Assembly: GCA_023395465.1 (NCBI GenBank)
Contig: JAEWZE010000045.1
Location: 1-18,343 of the forward strand
DNA from: Pseudomonadota bacterium
GTDB taxonomy: Bacteria; Pseudomonadota; Gammaproteobacteria; Xanthomonadales; Xanthomonadaceae
Reading direction: 5' to 3'
Length of the DNA stretch: 18,343 bases
Of the stretch, positions 7,446 to 15,358 are shown piece after piece. The notes under the pieces were generated by a model. That model did no database searches. It worked only from the letters and a program-made list of their open reading frames with translations, and was not told the DNA's origin. The stretch's first letter is position 1; each line of letters begins with the position of its first letter. The position numbers and the translations under genes were made by a program.

Positions 7446-8467
7446 CGACGCGGCGGCATCCAGCCATGGGGTGGATCGGACGGCACCCCGGCCTCGGCCA
7501 GCACGCGCGTCACCAGCTGCTGCTCGGTGCGGATGTCCGGGTCCGACAGCAGTCGGACGAACTGCGCCGCGCCGCCACGCGGCTGCTGCTGGGCGATCCG
7601 CCCCCACTGTAGCATCCGCCAGTCCAGCGCGCGCTGCAGCTCATCCACATGGGCGCGTTCCGCCGTGGTGGTCGCCAGCGCCCGCAGCATCGCCAGGCCG
7701 GCGTGCTCGTCGCCGACCCGGCCGGAGCCGTCGGCCAGCAGGCCTGCCGCGTGGCGGCAGTCTTCGCGACGCGCGGGACGTGCGCGCAGCATCGGCTCGC
7801 TGCAGGCCTCGAGCAGGGTCGCCAGTCCCGGAACCGCGGCCGCCGTCCACAGCCCCATCGCCGAGACCGCTGCCGCCTCGTCGACGCTGTACTCGCCGTC
7901 GCCGGCCATCGCGGCCTGTTCGGAAGCCGATGGCGGGGACCGGCGGTACGCCGCCATGATCCAGCGCACGCCCTCGTACATGTGGGCATCGGCGTGCGTG
8001 GCCTCGCGCGCGGCGGACAGCAGCGCCTCGGCGTCGAGGTTCAAGTGCAGCAGCGGATACAGGTTGCCCGGATCCGCCGCCTGCCAGCGGCCTGCGGCGG
8101 CATGGCGCATGGCGGTGTCCGCAGCCGCGCCGGAGCCCGCCAGCAGCTGGTTGGCCAGAATGTCCTGGCCGGCCTTCGCCGCGGCTGCGCGTCGCCAGGC
8201 CTGCGCCTGCGGATCGCCGGGCGCGGCGGCGTCCGTGGCTTGACTGCGCCGAGCAGCCTCCGCCATGTCGCGCAACGCCGCGGCCAGGGCCAGTTCGCGC
8301 GCCGAACCCGAACCTGCGAGCGATCCGGCCAGGCGCGTGGTGTAGGCCTCGACGGCCGTCGCCTGCGCCAGTGCGGTGGGGTCGGCATCGTTCCAGTCCT
8401 GCGCCCGTGCGCCGGGGGCGAGCAGCAGGGCGCTCATTGCAAGACGCGTGAGGATCGACTTGATCAT
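7442..8467 (-). CDS. secreted helical protein of unknown function
   Basis: I do not recognise the family. A 341-aa protein with a clear Sec signal peptide (MIKSILTRLAMSALLLAPGARAQ, cleavage likely after ARAQ). The mature part is Ala-rich and almost entirely helical in composition, with segments such as ELALAAALRDMAEAARR and GNLYPLLHLNLDAEALLSAARE that suggest a repeat-type helical solenoid, but no TPR consensus can be aligned with confidence. Two cysteine-containing stretches (LLEACSEPM and REDCRHAAGL) could form a disulfide in the periplasm. The start at 8467 is chosen because it places the signal peptide at the N-terminus; an upstream extension is Pro-rich and unlikely. It overlaps the TonB-C-like lipoprotein gene by 4 nt, so the pair probably works together. 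Confidence 0.7.
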   Translation of the reverse strand: MIKSILTRLAMSALLLAPGARAQDWNDADPTALAQATAVEAYTTRLAGSLAGSGSARELALAAALRDMAEAARRSQATDAAAPGDPQAQAWRRAAAAKAGQDILANQLLAGSGAAADTAMRHAAAGRWQAADPGNLYPLLHLNLDAEALLSAAREATHADAHMYEGVRWIMAAYRRSPPSASEQAAMAGDGEYSVDEAAAVSAMGLWTAAAVPGLATLLEACSEPMLRARPARREDCRHAAGLLADGSGRVGDEHAGLAMLRALATTTAERAHVDELQRALDWRMLQWGRIAQQQPRGGAAQFVRLLSDPDIRTEQQLVTRVLAEAGVPSDPPHGWMPPRR

Positions 8468-8557
8468 GCGCAGACCGGGTGTGGTGGGGACGCGGCAGGA
8501 TAGCGCCCGCGCGGCCGGCTGCTCCGGCGCCGCCATGGCGACGCCACCCCGTCTTCG

Positions 8558-10267
8558 TCAGTACCCGGCCGCCTGCCCATCCTTGCGCGACTCGCTGGCG
8601 CCGGTCCAGCCGCCGTGCGGGTTGGCCATGATCGCCTGGTAGCCACCGTAGGGGCCGTCGGCGAAGCGCACGCTGTGGCCCTTGCGCATCAGCGCGCGCA
8701 CGGTTTCGTAGGGAAAGCCGGTTTCCAGTTCGACCCGGCCGCCGTCCGCCATGGCCTCGGCCTGGCCCGCCGGATCGGTGGAGCCGTCGTGCTGGATGCG
8801 CGGCGCATCGCCGGCTTCCTGCAGGTTCATGCCGAAATCGATCAGGTTGAGCAGGATCTGCACGTGTCCCTGCGGCTGCATCGCGCCGCCCATCACGCCA
8901 TAGCTCAGCCAGGGCTTGCCGTCCCTGGTCACGAACGCCGGGATGATGGTGTGGAACGGACGCTTGCCCGGCGCGAAGCTGTTCGGGTGGCCTGGCTTGA
9001 GCACGAACTGCTCGCCGCGGTCCTGCAGGATGAAGCCCAGCCCCGGCGGCGCCATGCCGCTGCCCATGCCGCGGTAGTTGGACTGGATCAGCGACACCAT
9101 CATGCCGTCGGCATCGGCGGTGGTGAGATAGATGGTGTCGCCCTCGTTGAGCTGCGGGATCACCCCAGGCTCGGCCGCCTGCATGGCGCGATCCATGGAG
9201 ATCAGGCGGCCGCGTTCGCGCGCATAGTCCTTCGAGACCAGGCGCTCGACGGGGGTGCGGTAGAAGTCCGGATCGGCGTAGGAGGCGGCGCGGTCGGCGA
9301 AGGCCAGCTTCTTGGCCTCGACGAACAGGTGCACGTGCTCCGGGCTGCCGAAGCCGTAGGCCTTGAGGTCGTAGGGTTCGAGCAGGTTGAGGATCTGCAG
9401 CGCGGCGATGCCCTGGCCGCTGGGCGGCAGCTCCCAGACGTCGTAGCCGCGATAGTTGGTGGAGACCGGATCGACCCACTCGCCCTGGTGCGCGGCCAGG
9501 TCGTCATAGGACAGGAAGCCGTCGTGGGCCTTGAAGTAGGCATCGATGGTGCGGGCGATGTCGCCCTTGTAGAACGCGTCGCGGCCGCCGTCGGCGATCC
9601 GCTGCAGGGTGTCGGCGAGGTGGGGGTTCTTCCAGGTCTCGCCGTTGCGCGGCGCGCGCCCGTCGATGGTGAACTGCTCGGAAAATCCCGGCCACTTCGA
9701 CAGCCGCGACACCGAGCGGTCCCAGTAGTAGGCGATCACCTCGTGCACGGGATGGCCGTCGCGCGCGTAGGCGATCGCCGGCGCCAGGTTCTGCGCCATG
9801 GTGCGCTTGCCGAAGCGCCCGTGCAGGGCGAACCAGCCGTCGACCGTGCCCGGCACCGTCACCGGCAGCGGCCCGTGCGACGGCACCTCGGTCAGGCCGC
9901 GGCGTTCGAATTCGGCCAGCGTGAGCGAGCGCGGGGAACGGCCCGATCCGTTGTAGCCGTGCAGTTCCTGCGTCTTCGGATCCCACACGATGGCGAACAG
10001 GTCGCCGCCGATGCCGTTGCCGGTGGGCTCCATCAGGCCCAGCGCGGCGTTGGCGGCGATGGCCGCGTCGACCGCGCTGCCGCCGGCCTTCATCACGTCG
10101 AGCGCGATCTGCGTGGCCAGCGGATGCGAGGTCGCCGCCATCGCGTGCGGCGCATGCACCTCGCTGCGGGTGGCGAAGGTCTGCCCGGTGATGCGGTCGG
10201 CGGCCCCGGCCGCCGCGACGCCGCCGAGGGCGGCGGCGAGCGTGATGATCCTGGCGGTGGTGCGCAT
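8558..10267 (-). CDS. ggt: gamma-glutamyltransferase (YwrD-like subgroup)
   Basis: A 569-aa periplasmic gamma-glutamyltransferase, an Ntn-hydrolase that cleaves glutathione and related gamma-glutamyl amides and matures by self-cleavage. The signal peptide is MRTTARIITLAAALGGVAAAGA. The large-subunit part has HAMAATSHPLATQIALDVMKAGGSAVDAAIAAN and PTGNGIGGD (about 82-89). The self-cleavage site and nucleophile is Thr378 in NEGDTIYLTT, followed by VSLIQSNYRGMGSG. The GDTIY form rather than TTHYS puts it with the YwrD-like or cephalosporin-acylase-like branch, so glutathione may not be the main substrate. Length fits the family. The start at 10267 is chosen for the signal peptide; a GTG at 10297 is in frame. 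Same strand as its neighbours, 63 nt after the TPR-like gene and 90 nt before the helical protein gene. Confidence 0.92.
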   Translation of the reverse strand: MRTTARIITLAAALGGVAAAGAADRITGQTFATRSEVHAPHAMAATSHPLATQIALDVMKAGGSAVDAAIAANAALGLMEPTGNGIGGDLFAIVWDPKTQELHGYNGSGRSPRSLTLAEFERRGLTEVPSHGPLPVTVPGTVDGWFALHGRFGKRTMAQNLAPAIAYARDGHPVHEVIAYYWDRSVSRLSKWPGFSEQFTIDGRAPRNGETWKNPHLADTLQRIADGGRDAFYKGDIARTIDAYFKAHDGFLSYDDLAAHQGEWVDPVSTNYRGYDVWELPPSGQGIAALQILNLLEPYDLKAYGFGSPEHVHLFVEAKKLAFADRAASYADPDFYRTPVERLVSKDYARERGRLISMDRAMQAAEPGVIPQLNEGDTIYLTTADADGMMVSLIQSNYRGMGSGMAPPGLGFILQDRGEQFVLKPGHPNSFAPGKRPFHTIIPAFVTRDGKPWLSYGVMGGAMQPQGHVQILLNLIDFGMNLQEAGDAPRIQHDGSTDPAGQAEAMADGGRVELETGFPYETVRALMRKGHSVRFADGPYGGYQAIMANPHGGWTGASESRKDGQAAGY

Positions 10268-10330
10268 GCGGAAGCCCGTCAACTGCGATGCGCGCACCTT
10301 AACGCGGAAGCCGGGCTGACGCGCGTGGGC

Positions 10331-10987
10331 CTATGGCCAGGCCGGCGGATCCTCGCGCCAGGCGGCGAGCACCTGGGCCAGGGTGGCGCGATCCTCGTCG
10401 CTCCAGTCCGGCAGCAGGCCCGGCAGCGCATCGGGACTGGACCAGCGGTCGGGCCAGGTGCGGACCGCCGCGGCGTACCAGGCCACGGCCTCTTCGCGGC
10501 GGTCGAGCTTCCACAGCGCCAACGCCAGGGTCGGCGGGACCCAGGCATATCGCACCACCGGATTGCTGCCGGCCTCGGCCCACAGCGACAGCGCCGCTTC
10601 GACATCGCCGCTGCGGTACAGGTCCCAGGCCTGGTTCCACTGCAGCGCGCGGCGACGCTGGCTGCCCGGCGAGGTCTCCCGGATGGCCTGCGCGTACAGG
10701 GCCATGCCGGTATCGGCGCGGCCCGCGGCCATCGACAGGTGCGCCAGCTGCGCGACCGCCTGCTCGGCGTTGCGACCGCCGCGGTCCCGCAGGCGCAGCA
10801 GTTGCGCCACGGTCGCATCGTCGCTGCCCTCGATCGCGACAATCGGGCGCGCGGCGCTGTCTTCGTCGAAATAGAACTCGGCCGGTTTCGGCAATGACTG
10901 CGCCAGCGCGGCAGGAACCGGCGCGGCCAGCAGGATGCACAGGCCAAGCAGGCCTGCATGCGCGAGCGCACGTGTCTTGGATTGCAT
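10331..10987 (-). CDS. secreted TPR-like protein
   Basis: A 218-aa protein with a Sec signal peptide (MQSKTRALAHAGLLGLCILL, cleavage likely after PAALAQ near residue 30). The mature part holds helical pairs with TPR character: QAVAQLAHLSMAAGRADTGMALYAQAI, ALQWNQAWDLYRSGDVEAALSLWAEA, and PPTLALALWKLDRREEAVAWYAAAVRTWP, each with the small-residue and aromatic spacing of TPRs. That predicts a periplasmic scaffold. The start is supported by AGGGGG seven nt upstream. The gene is divergent from the lipase-like gene and upstream, on the same strand, of ggt. The partner is unknown. Confidence 0.8.
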   Translation of the reverse strand: MQSKTRALAHAGLLGLCILLAAPVPAALAQSLPKPAEFYFDEDSAARPIVAIEGSDDATVAQLLRLRDRGGRNAEQAVAQLAHLSMAAGRADTGMALYAQAIRETSPGSQRRRALQWNQAWDLYRSGDVEAALSLWAEAGSNPVVRYAWVPPTLALALWKLDRREEAVAWYAAAVRTWPDRWSSPDALPGLLPDWSDEDRATLAQVLAAWREDPPAWP

Positions 10988-10998
10988 TGTGTTTCCCC

Positions 10999-11015
10999 CT
11001 GTCGGACTTCGACAG
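10999..11015. promoter_or_regulatory. dyad CTGTCG-GACTT-CGACAG next to the TPR-like gene's ribosome binding site
   Basis: Perfect 6-nt arms with a 5-nt loop, immediately upstream of the AGGGGG ribosome binding site (10993-10998) of the TPR-like gene. In the transcript it could form a short hairpin that limits ribosome access, or at the DNA level be an operator. A TAGAAT (minus strand, 11028-11033) is a possible -10 hexamer without a clear -35. Confidence 0.25.
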
Positions 11016-11124
11016 CTCCGTGCCGCCATTCTAGCCGCGTGCCGGCCCGGGTGCCGCGGCCCCGCCTGCCTGGTGCCGCTTGCGGCCGCAGCGGAAACCC
11101 GCGCCACCACGGATCGGGGGTGCT

Positions 11125-11190
11125 CCCTAGGACACGCCCTAGCTGTCACGGCACGCCGGGCCCGGGCTAGGGTGGCCGTACCAGCTGGTA
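11125..11190 (+). promoter_or_regulatory. CTAG cluster and TACCAGCTGGTA palindrome upstream of the lipase-like gene
   Basis: CCCTAG occurs at 11125-11130 and 11137-11142, and CTAGGG at 11167-11172; CCCTAGC and GCTAGGG form 7-nt inverted arms. The perfect 12-nt palindrome TACCAGCTGGTA is at 11179-11190, directly before the GGAGA ribosome binding site (11192-11196). Weak hexamers CTGTCA (11143) and TAGGGT (11168) are 19 nt apart. CTAG is normally rare in such genomes, so the cluster suggests regulatory binding. The function is inferred. Confidence 0.3.
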
Positions 11191-11201
11191 TGGAGACCGT
11201 C

Positions 11202-12809
11202 ATGGTCAGCGGGATTTCACCGGTCCTCGATTCGGGCACGCGCGCGCAATGGCTGTCGTCCGCGCCGTCCTCAACGGCAACGTCGACCTTCATCAGCCCG
11301 GGCCCGTGGCGTCCGGAGGCCAGCTACCACCCGCAGCTGCAGCCGCCGGGCCCCTCCGCCACCGGCGCGCATCCATCTCAAGCGAGCGGCCCGTACGCGA
11401 TTCCGGCCGGACAGACCCTCGCCGACGTGGCCAGCGGCACCCGGGCGCAGCCGTTCGACGTGACCCTGTCGCAGCTGGCCACCGCGGTGTACGGCACGCG
11501 CGGCGCGCCGCCGGCCGGCTGGAGCGCGGTCAGCGACCAGCAGCTGCAGGAGCTGGGCGTCGCCGATCCGCAGGCCTGGCGGCTGCAGTACCTGGGCGCG
11601 AACGACAGCGTGCCGACCAACGCGCAGGAGTTCCGCGCCGAGATCTACACCGACGGCGCCGGCAACTACGTCCTGTCCTACCGCGGCACCGCCGAGGGCG
11701 CCGACGACTGGGACAACAACTTCCGCCAGGGCCTGGGCTACGAAACCCGCGACGGCGACAAGTTCAGCGGCACCGCGGTCAACTCCGCGGTGGAATTCGC
11801 GCGGGTGTTCGGCGACAACCCGGGCGGCGAATCGACCAACCTCGCCATCACCGGCCATTCGCAGGGCGGCGGTCTGGCCTCGGTGGGCGCGCTGGCCAGC
11901 GGCGTGCCGGCGGTCACCTTCGACGCCTCCGGCATCCATCCCAACACCCTGGACCGCCTCGGCATCGATCCGCAGCGCGCGCGGGACCTGGCCGAAGGCG
12001 GGCAGATCCGCGCCTATTCGCTGCAGGACGATGCCCTGACCAAGGCCCAGGACAGCTGGATCACCGGACTCGCCGCGCCGGACGCGATCGGCACCCAGAT
12101 CGTGGTCAAGCCGGCCAGCGCCGACGAGCACAACATGTTCAACCACTACGGGCCGATGGAGCTGGAGGGCATGACGCCGCAGCAGCTGGCGCTGGTCAAC
12201 GCCGGCGTCGAGGCCGCGCGCCACACGCCGTTCCTGCCGCTCAACCCGGTCACCGGCGTGCTCACCGGCGGCGCCAACCTGGCCGGCAACGTCGCCTACA
12301 GCGCGATGAGCCACAGCCCCAATGCGCTGACCGCCGGCATCATCGAGCACCAGCCCTGGCAGGCGGGTTACGAGAACCCGTCCAACCTGGGCCGCGACCT
12401 GCAGAACCTGCTGCCCGACGTGGCCAAGGACGACTACGCGCGCAACGTGCACGATTTCGCCACCGACGTCGACGCGGTCAAGGCCGAGGAGTTCGCCGAT
12501 GGCCGCTTCGTGCAGGGCGGCGTGCGCCTGGCCGGCGACTTTGCCGAAGGCGCGTTCAACTCGGTCGGCGATACCGTGGACGGCTACGCCGACACCCTGG
12601 CCGCGAAGATCGACGAACAGGTCGACGGCTGGATCGGCGACGTGCTGTCGGGCGCGGTCGACGGTGGCGGCGACGCGATCGAGTTCGTGGCCGATGTCGG
12701 CGGCCAGGCCGTCGAGACCTTTGCCGACGGCGCCGGCTGGGTGGCGCAGGGCGTGACCGATCTCGCCCAGGGGGCGGCCAGCTTCGTCGGCGGCCTCTTC
12801 GGCCGATAG
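11202..12809 (+). CDS. class-3 lipase-like alpha/beta hydrolase, candidate effector
   Basis: A 535-aa alpha/beta hydrolase. YVLSYRGTAEG at 156-166 is the class-3 lipase oxyanion-loop motif and ITGHSQGG at 216-223 is the nucleophile elbow with Ser220. A strand VPAVTFDASG follows, and Asp276 or Asp277 with His310 or His315 are candidate triad members. There is no signal peptide: the first 60 residues are Ser/Pro/Thr-rich and hydrophilic. The last 95 residues (about 440-535) are Gly/Ala-rich amphipathic helix with repeats of GD(x)3 type and end GGLFGR, suggesting membrane contact or a pore or packaging tail. The start at 11202 is chosen for GGAGA six nt upstream. An ankyrin-repeat lipoprotein gene follows 58 nt later. 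This fits a phospholipase effector with an immunity protein, but no XVIPCD or PAAR/VgrG link is visible; a cytosolic esterase is the alternative. Confidence 0.82.
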   Translation: MVSGISPVLDSGTRAQWLSSAPSSTATSTFISPGPWRPEASYHPQLQPPGPSATGAHPSQASGPYAIPAGQTLADVASGTRAQPFDVTLSQLATAVYGTRGAPPAGWSAVSDQQLQELGVADPQAWRLQYLGANDSVPTNAQEFRAEIYTDGAGNYVLSYRGTAEGADDWDNNFRQGLGYETRDGDKFSGTAVNSAVEFARVFGDNPGGESTNLAITGHSQGGGLASVGALASGVPAVTFDASGIHPNTLDRLGIDPQRARDLAEGGQIRAYSLQDDALTKAQDSWITGLAAPDAIGTQIVVKPASADEHNMFNHYGPMELEGMTPQQLALVNAGVEAARHTPFLPLNPVTGVLTGGANLAGNVAYSAMSHSPNALTAGIIEHQPWQAGYENPSNLGRDLQNLLPDVAKDDYARNVHDFATDVDAVKAEEFADGRFVQGGVRLAGDFAEGAFNSVGDTVDGYADTLAAKIDEQVDGWIGDVLSGAVDGGGDAIEFVADVGGQAVETFADGAGWVAQGVTDLAQGAASFVGGLFGR

Positions 12810-12867
12810 CCGCCAGGTGCCCCGTCCGGATCGCGACCGCTTGCGCGGCGCTATGATCGGGGCTCCA

Positions 12868-13614
12868 ATGCCGCGCATGCGCCGCCCCACCGCGATCGCG
12901 TCCGCCTTTCTCCTATGCCTTGCCGCGGGGTGCGCCCGGCCGTCCATGAGCAACGACGCCTTCTCCAGTCCGGAACTCTCGCCGCTGTCGGACGCGGTCG
13001 CGCGTGGGGATGCAGCCGAGATCCGCCGCCAGCTCGGGCACGTGGACGTCGATGCGCCCGGCAGCGACGGCAGCACCCTGCTGCTGGCGGCGATCGCCAA
13101 AGGCCAGCAGGCCAGCGTCGAAGCGCTGCTGCAGGGCGGCGCCGATCCCAACCGGGCCGGCCCGCGTGGCGATACGGCCGTCCACGCGGCGGCATTCTCG
13201 GGCAAGCCCGAACTGCTGCGGCTGGTGCTCGAACACGGCGGCGACGCCAACGCGCGCAACCCGCATACCGGCACCACCCCGCTGGTGCAGGCCCTGCTCT
13301 CGCCGCGCGCCGACCAGTACCAGGTGCTGCTGGACGCCGGCGCGGACCCGGGCATCGCCGACCGCAACGGCGACACACCGCTGCACGTGGCGGCACGCAC
13401 CAACAACGGCGGCGCGATCCTGGCGCTGCTGGCCAAGGGCGCCCCGCCAATGGCGGAGAACTCGGGCGGCGCCAGCTTCCAGTCGTACTACTTCGGCTAC
13501 AACCGCGCCCTCCTCAACGACCGCGCCCTGGACGAGCGCAGGGCGGTGGCGGAGTGGCTCAAGGCCAACGGCGTGCCGCTGGAGGCGGCGGTGGAGGCGG
13601 CGGACCAGCGCTAG
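12868..13614 (+). CDS. ankyrin-repeat lipoprotein, candidate immunity partner
   Basis: A 248-aa protein with a signal peptide and a likely lipidated cysteine at 22 (FLLCLAAGC; Ala rather than Leu at -3 is less typical). Residues about 38-195 hold roughly five ankyrin repeats, seen in PLSDAVARGDAAEIRRQL, LLLAAIAKGQQASVEALLQGGADPN, AVHAAAFSGKPELLRLVLEHGGDANA, LVQALLSPRADQYQVLLDAGADP and PLHVAARTNNGGAILALLAKGA. The last 50 residues contain SFQSYYFGYNRALLN and a helical end. Ankyrin repeats bind proteins, so the product is a periplasm-facing binding protein. The start at 12868 has GGGG five nt upstream; ATGs at 12853 and 12877 are in frame. Its place right after the export-signal-free lipase fits an immunity lipoprotein that protects the producer, which is inference. 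Confidence 0.85.
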   Translation: MPRMRRPTAIASAFLLCLAAGCARPSMSNDAFSSPELSPLSDAVARGDAAEIRRQLGHVDVDAPGSDGSTLLLAAIAKGQQASVEALLQGGADPNRAGPRGDTAVHAAAFSGKPELLRLVLEHGGDANARNPHTGTTPLVQALLSPRADQYQVLLDAGADPGIADRNGDTPLHVAARTNNGGAILALLAKGAPPMAENSGGASFQSYYFGYNRALLNDRALDERRAVAEWLKANGVPLEAAVEAADQR

Positions 13615-13878
13615 CCGGGACCGGGGGACGCGTCGCTGCGTTGACCCCCACCCCAGCCCTCCCCCGCAGGCGGGGGAGGGCGCGAGGCCATTGCGGCGCC
13701 CCGGGGTCCGCGGTCGCCTTGTCCCTCGTCGCCACTACACCGCGAGGGTTCACCTCGATCGTGCTGCCCGCCCCCCCGCCTGCGGGCGCTGCGCCCTTCG
13801 CGGGTGCCGGTTCGGACAGTGGGGGCCACCGAAGCACCGCTCGCGTGGCGCCGCGCCCAGCCCGAAGCCCGGCGATCA
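13615..13878. repeat. gene-free GC-rich stretch with inverted repeats, probable dispersed intergenic repeat
   Basis: No credible gene lies here. The 24-nt hairpin CCCTCCCCCGC-AG-GCGGGGGAGGG is at 13657-13680 (11-nt perfect arms), and GGGCGC-T-GCGCCC is at 13784-13796. The hairpin with its flanking CCCCCACCCCAGCCC resembles intergenic repeats common in xanthomonad-type genomes, as far as I recall; copy number here cannot be seen. The first hairpin lies 43 nt after the ankyrin gene's stop and could help end its transcript, but it has no T-tract. Minus-strand reading frames through it look like repeat-derived spurious peptides. Confidence 0.45.
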
Positions 13879-13915
13879 GAAAAACGGACGGCCGGGCATC
13901 AGGCCCGGCCGTCCG
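13879..13915 (-). terminator. rho-independent terminator of aceBA
   Basis: Perfect 13-nt arms CGGACGGCCGGGC (13885-13897) and GCCCGGCCGTCCG (13903-13915) around a 5-nt loop. On the minus strand the stem is followed by TTTTT (13880-13884 on the plus strand), so it ends transcription coming from aceA, 25 nt after the aceA stop codon. Confidence 0.9.
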
Positions 13916-13940
13916 ATCCTCCCACCGCGTCCTGTTCCGG

Positions 13941-15284
<1,344 letters not shown>

Positions 15285-15358
15285 GCGGATGTCCTCGATT
15301 CGAAAGGGGGTGCAGGCGCGCGCGGCAGGCGCGGCACGCGGGGCGGCAAGGCGGCGGG

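Noticed and set aside
8615..10897. 760-aa plus-strand frame opposite ggt and the TPR-like gene
   Set aside because: Spans two well-supported minus-strand genes and their spacer, with low-complexity composition and no domain.
12519..12809. XVIPCD secretion domain at the end of the lipase-like protein
   Set aside because: The HP, QA and LD motifs and the Gln-rich end expected for XVIPCD are not present; the tail is Gly/Ala-rich instead.
11271..13436. 721-aa minus-strand frame opposite the lipase and ankyrin genes
   Set aside because: Antisense shadow; the plus strand shows the GHSQGG and ankyrin motifs.
13559..13837. 92-aa minus-strand frame in the ankyrin-aceA spacer
   Set aside because: Overlaps the ankyrin gene's end, low complexity, and looks like translation of an intergenic repeat.
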